Shown here: positions 7,055 through 12,617 of the stretch, in pieces | How the letters are laid out: the number at the start of each line of letters is the position of its first letter | Numbering within the stretch: position 1 is the first letter of the stretch | NCBI GenBank assembly: GCA_947447385.1 | Contig: CANFKN010000022.1 | Coordinates: 1-12,617 of the forward strand | Source: Microbacteriaceae bacterium | Lineage (GTDB): Bacteria > Actinomycetota > Actinomycetes > Actinomycetales > Microbacteriaceae | Length of the DNA stretch: 12,617 bases | Direction: 5' to 3' | The notes under the pieces: generated by a model | The model's input: the letters and a program-made list of their open reading frames with translations, nothing else | Told to the model about the DNA's origin: nothing | Database searches by the model: none | Made by a program: the position numbers and the translations under genes

Positions 7055-8374
7055 TTAGTGGTTGTGACCTTCGTGGTCATCGTGGTCGGCTGCTTCGAGG
7101 TCGGTCTTAGCGAACTCGGCAACATCAACGGCTTTGCCCTTTTTGTCGGTAACAACAGCGGTTTCAAGAACGATGCTGAGTGCCTTGCGACGAGCAACTT
7201 CGCCAACGAATGAAGGGATCTGGCCATTCTGGTCAACGAGTGTCACGAACTCCTGTGGTTCCATTCCATACTGTTGCGCGCTGGCAACGAGATATTGAAT
7301 GAGCTCAGGTTCGCTAACCTTCACGTCTTCGGCTTCAGCAACAGCGTCTAGAACCATCTGCGCCTGGAAAGACTTGGTGCTCTGCTCGGTTACTTCGGCG
7401 CGGTGAGCTGCGTCTTCTAGACGACCCTCGCCCTCGAGGTGACGGGTGACATCAGCCTGAACGAGCTCGTCAGAAACTGGCACCTTGGCAAGCTCAACTA
7501 ACTTTTCGGTCAAGAGTTCACGAGCCTGAAGGGCCTGGCCATAAACCTTTGAGCTGCTTAGCTGCTCTTCGATGCTCTTCTTTAGCTCTGCAATGGTGTC
7601 GAACTCGCTCGCCAGCTGAGCAAACGCGTCATCAGCTGCAGGCAGCTCGCGTTCTTTAACTGCGGTCAAAGTAACAGTCACTTCAGCTTCTTGGCCGGCT
7701 TTGTCGCCACCAACGAGCTTTGACTTGAAAGTTGTGGTTTCGCCCACGGTCAAGGTGTCAAGCGCCTCATCGATTCCGTCAAGCAAGTTGCCTGAACCGA
7801 TTTCATAAGAAATGTTCTGGGCTGAGTCAACCTCGGCGTCGCCGATTTTGGCAGTTAGGTCAATGGTTGTGAAGTCGCCGGTCTTGGCTGGGCGGTCAAC
7901 GCTCTTCAGCGCACCGAAGCGGCCGCGAAGGCGGTCGAGCTCAGCATCAACTTCGATGCCGCCAACCTTGACTTCATCAACGGTTACTTTTAGACCCTTG
8001 TAGTCAGGAAGCTTGATTTCTGGGCGAACCTCAACCTCGATCTCAACAACAAGGTTGCCTTCGAAAGTCTGTGGGTCTGGTGTTGACTTGACGTCTGCGT
8101 TTGGCTGACCCAATGGGCGAAGCTTCTCGGCTTCGATTGCCTGGCGATAAATGTTGTCTAGGCCGTCGCCGATGGCGTGCTCAAGAATCGCCGGGCGACC
8201 GACGCGCTGCTCAAGAATTGCCTTTGGAATCTTGCCCTTGCGAAAGCCAGGAACGTTCACCTGCTCACCAATGTGCTCATAGGCGTGGTCAAGGCTTGGC
8301 TTGAAGGCAGCAGGGCTGACTTCAATTGTTAGCTTGACGCGAGTTGGTTTGATGCGCTCGACAGTTGTCTTCAA
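7055..8374 (-). CDS. tig: Trigger factor, ribosome-bound chaperone and prolyl isomerase
   Basis: Binds the ribosome next to the exit tunnel and shields nascent chains. The 439-residue product has the ribosome-binding domain with its signature GFRKGK at 43-48, an FKBP-like peptidyl-prolyl isomerase domain at about 163-243, and a helical C-terminal chaperone domain from about 250 on. It ends in an acidic, histidine-rich tail (HDDHEGHNH, 431-439). I choose the TTG at 8374 because AGGAG (8385-8381) lies six bases upstream and the protein then begins KTTVERI, as the family expects. The open frame continues upstream to 8557, but that part is antisense-free translation of the tRNA-Pro gene and not protein. 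tRNA-Pro lies 85 bases upstream on the same strand, and a strong terminator follows the gene. Confidence 0.95.
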   Translation of the reverse strand: MKTTVERIKPTRVKLTIEVSPAAFKPSLDHAYEHIGEQVNVPGFRKGKIPKAILEQRVGRPAILEHAIGDGLDNIYRQAIEAEKLRPLGQPNADVKSTPDPQTFEGNLVVEIEVEVRPEIKLPDYKGLKVTVDEVKVGGIEVDAELDRLRGRFGALKSVDRPAKTGDFTTIDLTAKIGDAEVDSAQNISYEIGSGNLLDGIDEALDTLTVGETTTFKSKLVGGDKAGQEAEVTVTLTAVKERELPAADDAFAQLASEFDTIAELKKSIEEQLSSSKVYGQALQARELLTEKLVELAKVPVSDELVQADVTRHLEGEGRLEDAAHRAEVTEQSTKSFQAQMVLDAVAEAEDVKVSEPELIQYLVASAQQYGMEPQEFVTLVDQNGQIPSFVGEVARRKALSIVLETAVVTDKKGKAVDVAEFAKTDLEAADHDDHEGHNH

Positions 8375-8424
8375 CGGGTTCTCCTGCGAATAGGCCCGCC
8401 GACAAGCGAGCGAAGGTGTGTCAT

Positions 8425-8462
8425 GTGAATCACGAAAACTTGGTGAATCACGAAAAGTTTGG
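8425..8462 (-). repeat. Tandem direct repeat touching the 3' end of tRNA-Pro
   Basis: On the minus strand the 14-mer TTTTCGTGATTCAC occurs twice with an 18-base period (8456-8443 and 8438-8425). Each copy is preceded by CCAA plus one or two bases. The first of these CCA triplets is the encoded 3' terminus of tRNA-Pro (8462-8460). The arrangement looks like a duplication of the tRNA 3' flank. It lies between tRNA-Pro and tig and could also be a repeated regulatory site for tig. Confidence 0.8.
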
Positions 8463-8535
8463 TCGGGGTGACAGGACTCGAACCTGCGATATCCTGCTCC
8501 CAAAGCAGGCGCGCTAGCCACTACGCTACACCCCG
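8460..8535 (-). tRNA. tRNA-Pro, anticodon TGG
   Basis: The cloverleaf is complete. Acceptor arms CGGGGTG and CACCCCG pair over seven bases, with an A discriminator and an encoded CCA (8462-8460). The anticodon stem CCTGC/GCAGG encloses TTTGGGA, giving TGG, which reads proline CCA codons and probably others by wobble. The T arm carries TTCGAGT. It is transcribed away from tRNA-Gly and towards tig, with no terminator before tig, so the two may share a transcript. Confidence 0.97.
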
Positions 8536-8568
8536 GTGGTTTGATGCTCGAAAGCATTTCACCGAGTG

Positions 8569-8598
8569 GTTCAGATTTTGATTTCTCTCTATCTGAAC
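8569..8598. repeat. Inverted repeat between the divergent tRNA genes
   Basis: GTTCAGAT (8569-8576) and ATCTGAAC (8591-8598) are perfect 8-bp inverted arms around a 14-base pyrimidine-rich spacer. It lies in the 128-bp region that must hold the promoters of both tRNAs. It could be an operator or a cruciform, or only the symmetrical part of two promoters. A smaller hairpin (ATGCT-CGAA-AGCAT, 8544-8557) lies in the expected tRNA-Pro leader. Confidence 0.5.
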
Positions 8599-8619
8599 AA
8601 CTCGAACTACTCTATCGCA

Positions 8620-8625
8620 TAGAAT
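8620..8625 (+). promoter_or_regulatory. Candidate -10 box for tRNA-Gly
   Basis: TAGAAT matches the TATAAT consensus at five of six positions, 38 bp before the tRNA 5' end. No good -35 is found at 16-18 bp spacing. If it is used, the transcript starts near 8632 and carries a leader of about 32 bases containing the hairpin at 8636-8655. Confidence 0.35.
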
Positions 8626-8635
8626 GGACTTGTTC

Positions 8636-8655
8636 GCACTTTTTGACGAAAGTGC
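8636..8655 (+). other. Terminator-like hairpin in the tRNA-Gly leader
   Basis: GCACTTT and AAAGTGC form a perfect 7-bp stem with a six-base loop, followed by TTATTTTT (8656-8663) directly before the tRNA 5' end. It has the form of a weak intrinsic terminator, yet lies between the likely promoter and the mature tRNA, with no plus-strand gene upstream for it to terminate. It may be a leader removed by RNase P, or an attenuator. Confidence 0.4.
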
Positions 8656-8663
8656 TTATTTTT

Positions 8664-8737
8664 GCGAGTGTAGCTCAATGGTAGAGCCTCAGTCTTCCAA
8701 ACTGATGGTGCGGGTTCGATTCCCGTCACTCGCTCCA
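8664..8737 (+). tRNA. tRNA-Gly, anticodon TCC
   Basis: A complete cloverleaf with acceptor arms GCGAGTG and CACTCGC, discriminator T and an encoded CCA (8735-8737). The anticodon stem TCAGT/ACTGA encloses CTTCCAA, giving TCC for glycine GGA/GGG codons. The T arm carries TTCGATT. It is divergent from tRNA-Pro, and thrC begins 94 bases downstream on the same strand. Confidence 0.97.
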
Positions 8738-8784
8738 ATTGGCGCTCTGCGCTGCGCCCGTAATGTTTTGAAACAAACCCTTTC

Positions 8785-8799
8785 AGGCCAAAAAGGCTT
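8785..8799 (+). terminator. Weak hairpin between tRNA-Gly and thrC
   Basis: AGGCC and GGCTT pair (five pairs, one a G-U wobble) around five A residues and are followed by TTCTAG. Together with a GGCGC/GCGCC pair at 8741-8758 this may end or process the tRNA-Gly transcript. No strong thrC promoter is visible in this 94-base gap, so read-through from tRNA-Gly into thrC is possible. Confidence 0.25.
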
Positions 8800-8831
8800 T
8801 CTAGTCTGAATGCAGGTAATCAAGGAGCCTA

Positions 8832-10076
8832 ATGACAAACCCAAATCAACTCGACTTTGGCCCGGCTACTGGTCTTATCTGCCGTGAATGCGAGACTCCC
8901 GCCGAGCTTGGCGCTCGTCACGTCTGCGCAGAATGTTTCGGCCCTTTAGAAGTCAAGTACGAATTTGGCGCCATTACCCGCGAGCAAATAGAGGCTGGGC
9001 CTCGTTCAATCTGGCGTTATGCCGCGCTTTTGCCTGTGCCGGCTGATGCTGCAAATCGCCCCCTTGACCTAGCACCTGGGTTCACGAAACTCCAAGAGTC
9101 ACACAACCTAGCTCAGCGCCTTGGAATGACCAAACTCTGGATCAAAGACGACCGCGACAACCCAACCCACTCTTTCAAAGACCGTGTCGTTGCTGTTGCG
9201 ATGACAGCCGGCAAGACTTTGGGCTTCAAAACCATTAGCTGCGCATCAACCGGCAACTTGGCAAACGCTGTGGCTGCAGCAGCAGCTCGAGCCGGAGTCA
9301 AATCTGTCGTGTTGATTCCTGACAATCTCGAACAGGGCAAAGTGGTTACCTCTGCCGTTTATGGCACGACCCTGGTAGGAATTCACGGCAACTATGATGA
9401 CGTGAACCGCCTCTGCTCAGAGATTGCCGATGACCGCGGTTATGGTTTCGTAAACGTCAACCTTCGCCCCTATTACGCTGAAGGTTCGAAGACTTTGGGC
9501 TACGAAATTGCAGAACAACTCGGATGGCGCCTGCCTGACCAGGTAGTTGTTCCTATCGCCTCGGGTTCGCTTTTGACCAAGATTGACAAGGCTTTCAAAG
9601 AGCTCATCGCGCTTGGCCTAGTTGAAGCCAAGCCATATCGCATCTTTGGTGCACAGGCCACCGGTTGCAATCCGGTTGCTGAAGCCTTCGAAAAAGGTTG
9701 GGACGTCGTGCGCCCGCAAAAGCCGAACACCATCGCAAAATCACTCGCGATTGGCAACCCTGCCGATGGCCCATATGCCATTGACGTTGCAAACCGCACG
9801 AACGGTTCAATCGGTCACGTCAGCGATGAACAGATCGTTGACGGCATTCGCCTTTTGGCCGAAACCGAAGGAATCTTCGCCGAGACCGCTGGTGGTGTCA
9901 CCGTGGCAAACCTCAAGCAGTTCATCGAGCGTGGCGAGCTCGACCCGACACTTGAAACCGTAGTTTTGAACACTGGCGATGGCCTAAAGACCATTGAAGC
10001 GATTTCAGACAATGTCGGCTTCACCGTAACGATTCCGCCAAGCCTTGAGGCTTTTCGCGCGGCTGTGCCCGAGTAA
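8832..10076 (+). CDS. thrC: Threonine synthase (PLP fold type II) with N-terminal zinc ribbon
   Basis: By family it converts O-phosphohomoserine to threonine, using PLP. The 414-residue product begins with a zinc ribbon, C17-x2-C20 and C32-x2-C35. The PLP-binding lysine is K116 in THSFKDR, and the phosphate/substrate loop is STGNLANA (139-146). This zinc-ribbon form differs from the shorter ThrC that usually sits with hom and thrB; hom and thrB are not in this window. The ATG at 8832 has AAGGAG at 8822-8827, four bases away. A CysO-like sulfur carrier gene follows after 40 bases, with no convincing terminator between. That raises the alternative that the enzyme, or a side activity of it, uses a protein-bound thiocarboxylate. 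Assignment to the threonine synthase family is firm; the exact reaction is less so. Confidence 0.9.
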   Translation: MTNPNQLDFGPATGLICRECETPAELGARHVCAECFGPLEVKYEFGAITREQIEAGPRSIWRYAALLPVPADAANRPLDLAPGFTKLQESHNLAQRLGMTKLWIKDDRDNPTHSFKDRVVAVAMTAGKTLGFKTISCASTGNLANAVAAAAARAGVKSVVLIPDNLEQGKVVTSAVYGTTLVGIHGNYDDVNRLCSEIADDRGYGFVNVNLRPYYAEGSKTLGYEIAEQLGWRLPDQVVVPIASGSLLTKIDKAFKELIALGLVEAKPYRIFGAQATGCNPVAEAFEKGWDVVRPQKPNTIAKSLAIGNPADGPYAIDVANRTNGSIGHVSDEQIVDGIRLLAETEGIFAETAGGVTVANLKQFIERGELDPTLETVVLNTGDGLKTIEAISDNVGFTVTIPPSLEAFRAAVPE

Positions 10077-10116
10077 CGGCATCCGAGTTTTTCATAGATT
10101 CAAAAAGGAGTAACAA

Positions 10117-10392
10117 ATGTCAGTAATCGTTAGAGTTCCAACCATTCTGCGCAGCTATACCGGCGGCGAGGCTGAAATCGCCGGCGAGGGCGCAACCCTG
10201 AATGACGTTTTGCACGATCTTGAAACCCGTCACGCTGGCTTGCTGACGCGCGTTCTAGATGACAACGGCAAGATTCGTCGCTTCGTCAACGTTTATGTCA
10301 ACGAAGAAGATGTTCGCTTCGAGCAAGGTCTAGAAACACCTACCCCATCGGGCACCGCAGTTTCGATTCTCGCTGCAGTCGCTGGCGGCTAA
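10117..10392 (+). CDS. CysO-like sulfur carrier protein (MoaD/ThiS, ubiquitin-like fold)
   Basis: Small beta-grasp protein of 91 residues ending in VAGG. The exposed Gly-Gly C-terminus is the site that is adenylated and turned into a thiocarboxylate in this family. IVRVPTILRSYTGG near the start, FVNVYVNEEDVRF (56-68) in the middle and AVAGG at the end closely resemble mycobacterial CysO, which donates sulfur for cysteine synthesis through CysM. No cysM, mec or MoeB-like activating enzyme lies in this window; instead it follows thrC by 40 bases. The ribosome-binding site AAGGAG (10105-10110) is strong, six bases before the ATG. Its stop codon is immediately followed by the stop of the convergent nei gene. 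A role in molybdopterin or thiamine synthesis is possible but has less support from the sequence. Confidence 0.88.
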   Translation: MSVIVRVPTILRSYTGGEAEIAGEGATLNDVLHDLETRHAGLLTRVLDDNGKIRRFVNVYVNEEDVRFEQGLETPTPSGTAVSILAAVAGG

Positions 10393-11205
10393 CTAACGTT
10401 GGCAGTTGGCGCACCAATAGAGCTTTCTGGTTGCCATAATGGCAATCGAAACCTCATGGTCGCAAACTCGACAGGGTTGCCCCTCACGCTTATAAACAAA
10501 ATTGCGCTCGGCTTTGGTCGGGCGCTTTTTTGTTAACTCATCACGAGTAATCATGAAACCCGTCTTGACTCCGACAGCTAGAAGCGTCACTGCGTCAGCC
10601 CAGAGAGCCTCTACCTGTTCACGGGTGAGCGTATTGCCTGGCGTGTATGGCTCGAGGCCAGCCCTGAAGAGCAGTTCAGCGCGATAGACATTGCCGATGC
10701 CGCTCACAACCGCCTGATTCATGAGAAGTTGACCGATAGTGCTTCGGCTGGCAAGCACTTTCGCAATGAATCTTTCAGCCTCAGCGCCCGTAGGGTCTGG
10801 GTTGATCGGGTCAGGCCCTAAACGCTTCAACACGAGACTCACTTCGGCAGGTGTTAGCACCTCACAAACTGTGGGGCCACGCAGGTCAGCCACTGCGCGC
10901 GAGTTTGCAAACCTAGCGCGAACCTCGCCCACGATCGGCGGGGCATCGGCGCCGAGTGTCTCTTCGGCGAGTTTGTGAAACTGCCACTTGCCATAAATGC
11001 CGAGGTGAATGCGAATCGTTAGGTCGCCCTCGAACTTCAGAAAAAGCTGCTTGCCAACCGCGAAGGCCTTTTTCAACTTTTGGCTGTTCACGAGTGCGGC
11101 GGAGGCACTGAAGCGACCCTGAGGTGAAGAAACAGCTAGAGGCTCGCCGGCGAACAGTCGGTTGAAGTCGTTTGCCGAACGATGAACGGTATGACCCTCA
11201 GGCAT
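10393..11205 (-). CDS. nei: Fpg/Nei-family DNA glycosylase / AP lyase
   Basis: Base-excision repair enzyme that removes oxidised bases and cuts the abasic site. The N-terminus MPEGHTVHR supplies the catalytic P2 (exposed after Met removal) and E3, which fixes the start even though no good ribosome-binding site precedes it. The conserved beta-hairpin lysine is K52 (GKQLFLKF). The helix-two-turn-helix is at about 162-177 (NQAVVSGIGNVYRAE). The C-terminal zinc finger has C245, C248, C265 and C268, with an arginine at 260. At 270 residues the length is normal. The PEGHT start and the position beside rpiB match Nei1 of mycobacteria better than MutM/Fpg, but substrate preference cannot be read from sequence. 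It begins 26 bases after rpiB ends, so it is probably in one operon with it. Confidence 0.9.
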   Translation of the reverse strand: MPEGHTVHRSANDFNRLFAGEPLAVSSPQGRFSASAALVNSQKLKKAFAVGKQLFLKFEGDLTIRIHLGIYGKWQFHKLAEETLGADAPPIVGEVRARFANSRAVADLRGPTVCEVLTPAEVSLVLKRLGPDPINPDPTGAEAERFIAKVLASRSTIGQLLMNQAVVSGIGNVYRAELLFRAGLEPYTPGNTLTREQVEALWADAVTLLAVGVKTGFMITRDELTKKRPTKAERNFVYKREGQPCRVCDHEVSIAIMATRKLYWCANCQR

Positions 11206-11231
11206 GTTGAGACTTTGCTCGAAACTCTTGG

Positions 11232-11717
11232 CTAGGCGCGAACTTCGCCGGTCTGCTCATAAATCGCAATCTTGCCGATTCGGCGAACGTGGCGCTCGTC
11301 GTGGCTAAATGGCTCGCGCAAGAAGGTCAAGATCAACTCAAGCACCTCTTCTTGGCTGTGCTGACGAGCACCAACAGCAATCACGTTGGCGTCATTGTGT
11401 TCGCGGGCAAGGCGGGCAGTGTCGTGGTTCCAAGCCAGTGCGGCGCGAATGCCTTGAACCTTATTTGCTGCGATTTGCTCGCCGTTGCCTGAACCTCCGA
11501 GCACGATGCCAAGCGAATCGAGACCGGCCTTTTGATCAGCAACCACAGCCAACGCGGCATTGATGCAGAAAGACGGATAATCGTCGAGCGGGTCATAACT
11601 GGTTGGACCGTGGTCGTGCATTTCAAAGCCGGCTTTGGTGAGTTCACGAATCAGAAAGTGACTGAGTTCGAGACCTGCGTGGTCGGTTGCAATGTGAACG
11701 CGCATTTTTAGTGCCAT
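11232..11717 (-). CDS. rpiB: Ribose-5-phosphate isomerase B
   Basis: Interconverts ribose 5-phosphate and ribulose 5-phosphate in the pentose phosphate pathway. The 161-residue RpiB/LacAB protein has TDHAG at 11-15, the GGSGNGEQIAANK loop at 74-86 and AREHNDAN at 104-111. The cysteine base of E. coli RpiB is absent; E80 in GSGNGE takes the place of the glutamate reported as the base in the M. tuberculosis enzyme. I keep the ATG at 11717; an internal ATG four codons later (11705) is possible, and neither has a good ribosome-binding site. It lies 17 bases downstream of the membrane protein gene and 26 bases upstream of nei, all on one strand. Confidence 0.93.
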   Translation of the reverse strand: MALKMRVHIATDHAGLELSHFLIRELTKAGFEMHDHGPTSYDPLDDYPSFCINAALAVVADQKAGLDSLGIVLGGSGNGEQIAANKVQGIRAALAWNHDTARLAREHNDANVIAVGARQHSQEEVLELILTFLREPFSHDERHVRRIGKIAIYEQTGEVRA

Positions 11718-11734
11718 GCCTATCTTTTTAGAAA

Positions 11735-12154
11735 CTATTCTTCATAACGACGAACCAGCCAGAACTGGCAGAAAGCAGCACCAATCAACGAATTGATTGC
11801 AAACGTGCTAACTATTGGAATCAAGCGCAGGTTTAGGTAGGCATCTCGATCGGCTGCGTTTTTCAGCGAATCGATAACCTGCATGAAAAGCGTGATTGCA
11901 AGCAAAGTAACGACGATTGTGACGGCTGCGGCGCCAACGAACCGCACCATGTATCCATAGTTTCTAAGAACGAAACCGACGATTGACCACAAGAAAAAAG
12001 CTGGCAACATGACAAACATCGCCTGCACTTGAGCCAAGCCGATAACCTCCGAAAGGTTGAACCCAGTGACAATCAAAAAGCTCGCTACTGAGAGCAAGCC
12101 TCCAACGACGTAGTTGACAGATGCTTCAATCAGAGGGTGCGAGCGAAAAAACAT
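11735..12154 (-). CDS. Four-segment integral membrane protein, unknown function
   Basis: I do not recognise a family. The 139-residue product is strongly hydrophobic, with membrane segments at about 12-31, 44-63, 70-92 and 111-133. Short loops separate them, with a charged stretch at about 95-110 (SLKNAADRDAYLNLR) between the third and fourth, and the tail is positively charged (VRRYEE). No cysteine pairs, enzyme motifs or signal peptide are visible. AAGGA lies 11 bases before the ATG, which is rather far. It is the first gene of an apparent operon with rpiB (17-base gap) and nei. In M. tuberculosis the place between rpiB and pepN is, as I recall, taken by the DsbA-like Rv2466c, which this protein does not resemble. 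Confidence 0.75.
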   Translation of the reverse strand: MFFRSHPLIEASVNYVVGGLLSVASFLIVTGFNLSEVIGLAQVQAMFVMLPAFFLWSIVGFVLRNYGYMVRFVGAAAVTIVVTLLAITLFMQVIDSLKNAADRDAYLNLRLIPIVSTFAINSLIGAAFCQFWLVRRYEE

Positions 12155-12249
12155 GGTTGATGGCGTCCTTCTAGCGTGCGAGATAAAAATAGTTTATCTG
12201 CGCGCATTCGTAACCAAATCGTAAAGTTTGGCGAAGTAGGCTAATAGCT
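12155..12249. promoter_or_regulatory. Divergent promoter region with inverted repeat, upstream of pepN
   Basis: This 95-bp spacer lies between the divergent membrane-protein operon and pepN. It holds an AT-rich inverted repeat, AGATAAA (12181-12187) and TTTATCT (12193-12199) with a five-base spacer, extendable outward through a bulge. A shorter repeat, CCAAA/TTTGG, is at 12214-12231. The first repeat contains -10-like sequences for both directions (GATAAA on plus, TAAACT or TATTTT on minus), but no pairing with a good -35 stands out. Confidence 0.4.
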
Positions 12250-12617
12250 ATGCCTGCAGAAAACTTAACTCGCTTAGAGGCGCAAAGCCGCGCCAAAATT
12301 ATTAACGTCAACAGCTACAAGGTTTCACTTGACCTAACCACCGGTGATGAAACATTCTTGAGCACCTCAACGGTGCATTTCGATTGCAACGAGCTCGGTG
12401 CGTCAACATTTATCGACGCAATCACTTCTAAAGTGCACAGCGTGTCGCTAAATGGTGCAAGCCTAGATGTCGCAGCTGTGGCAGACGCTGCCCGCATCGA
12501 ATTACCAAACTTGCAGGCGTCGAACGAGCTAGTCGTTGTCGCAGACATGCACTACATGAACACCGGTGAAGGACTTCACCGCTTCGTTGACCCGGTTGAC
12601 AACGAGGTTTATCTTTA
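12250..12617 (+). CDS. pepN: Aminopeptidase N (M1 family), N-terminal fragment
   Basis: Zinc metallopeptidase that removes N-terminal residues from peptides and can finish peptides released by Clp. Only the first 122 codons are in the window, covering the beta-rich N-terminal domain. Recognition rests on NLTRLEAQSRA near the start, NVNSYKVSLDLT, and above all NTGEGLHRFVDPVDNEVYL (104-122), which closely matches actinobacterial PepN. The HExxH zinc site and GAMEN motif lie beyond the edge. The ATG at 12250 has a weak AGTAGG nine bases upstream. The position next to rpiB and nei agrees with the conserved actinobacterial order. Confidence 0.93.
   Translation, partial: MPAENLTRLEAQSRAKIINVNSYKVSLDLTTGDETFLSTSTVHFDCNELGASTFIDAITSKVHSVSLNGASLDVAAVADAARIELPNLQASNELVVVADMHYMNTGEGLHRFVDPVDNEVYL

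Noticed and set aside
8425..8535. tRNA-Pro as the attachment site of an integrated element
   Set aside because: No integrase, phage or plasmid gene lies nearby, and the genes on both sides are core genes in conserved order; only the small duplication remains unexplained.
8375..8557. 61-residue N-terminal extension of trigger factor
   Set aside because: It translates the tRNA-Pro gene and its flanks; the TTG at 8374 has AGGAG at the right distance and yields the expected N-terminus.
8624..8809. 61-codon open frame over tRNA-Gly
   Set aside because: Most of it is tRNA sequence, and it has no ribosome-binding site.
10077..10116. Terminator between thrC and the sulfur-carrier gene
   Set aside because: CGG-CAT-CCG before a T-run is only a three-pair stem; co-transcription of the two genes is more likely.

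Overview
The window looks like the chromosome of an actinobacterium, most probably a small-genome member of the Microbacteriaceae. The reasons are the paired ClpP1/ClpP2 peptidases followed by ClpX, the order clpX-clpP2-clpP1-tig ... nei-rpiB ... pepN (which I recall from Mycobacterium tuberculosis and other actinobacteria), the 'type 2' IleRS and ValRS, an RpiB carrying the mycobacterial GSGNGE motif, and a CysO-like sulfur carrier. Base composition looks close to balanced, genes are tightly packed and no mobile element is visible. The family-level assignment is an inference.

Layout. 1-993: 5' part of ileS on the minus strand, running off the left edge. 994-1078: short divergent promoter region. 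1079-3715: valS on the plus strand, followed by a bidirectional hairpin terminator shared with the next gene. 3811-6897, minus strand: the proteolysis operon clpP1 - clpP2 - clpX - small zinc-ribbon membrane protein. Upstream of clpP1 lies a near-palindrome resembling the ClgR operator, then a strong 15-bp bidirectional terminator, then the trigger factor gene tig (7055-8374, minus) and tRNA-Pro(TGG). 8536-8663: spacer between divergent tRNAs, with inverted repeats. 8664-8737: tRNA-Gly(TCC), plus strand. 8832-10392, plus strand: a threonine synthase with an N-terminal zinc ribbon, followed by a CysO/MoaD/ThiS-type protein ending in Gly-Gly. 10393-12154, minus strand: an operon of a four-TM membrane protein, rpiB and a Nei-type DNA glycosylase; it meets the sulfur-carrier gene end to end with no spacer. 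12250-12617: start of pepN (aminopeptidase N) on the plus strand, running off the right edge.

How the genes fit together. The core theme is protein synthesis and quality control: two aminoacyl-tRNA synthetases, two tRNAs, the ribosome-associated chaperone trigger factor, the ClpXP1P2 protease and aminopeptidase N, which can finish degrading peptides released by Clp. Embedded in it are a possible sulfur-transfer pair (ThrC-like PLP enzyme plus protein thiocarboxylate carrier), ribose-5-phosphate isomerase B and a base-excision repair glycosylase. The least ordinary items are the thrC-CysO pairing, the small zinc-ribbon membrane protein in the Clp operon, the ClgR-like site abutting the terminator, and a tandem duplication touching the 3' end of tRNA-Pro. 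I found no CRISPR array, insertion sequence, prophage or obvious new defence system.
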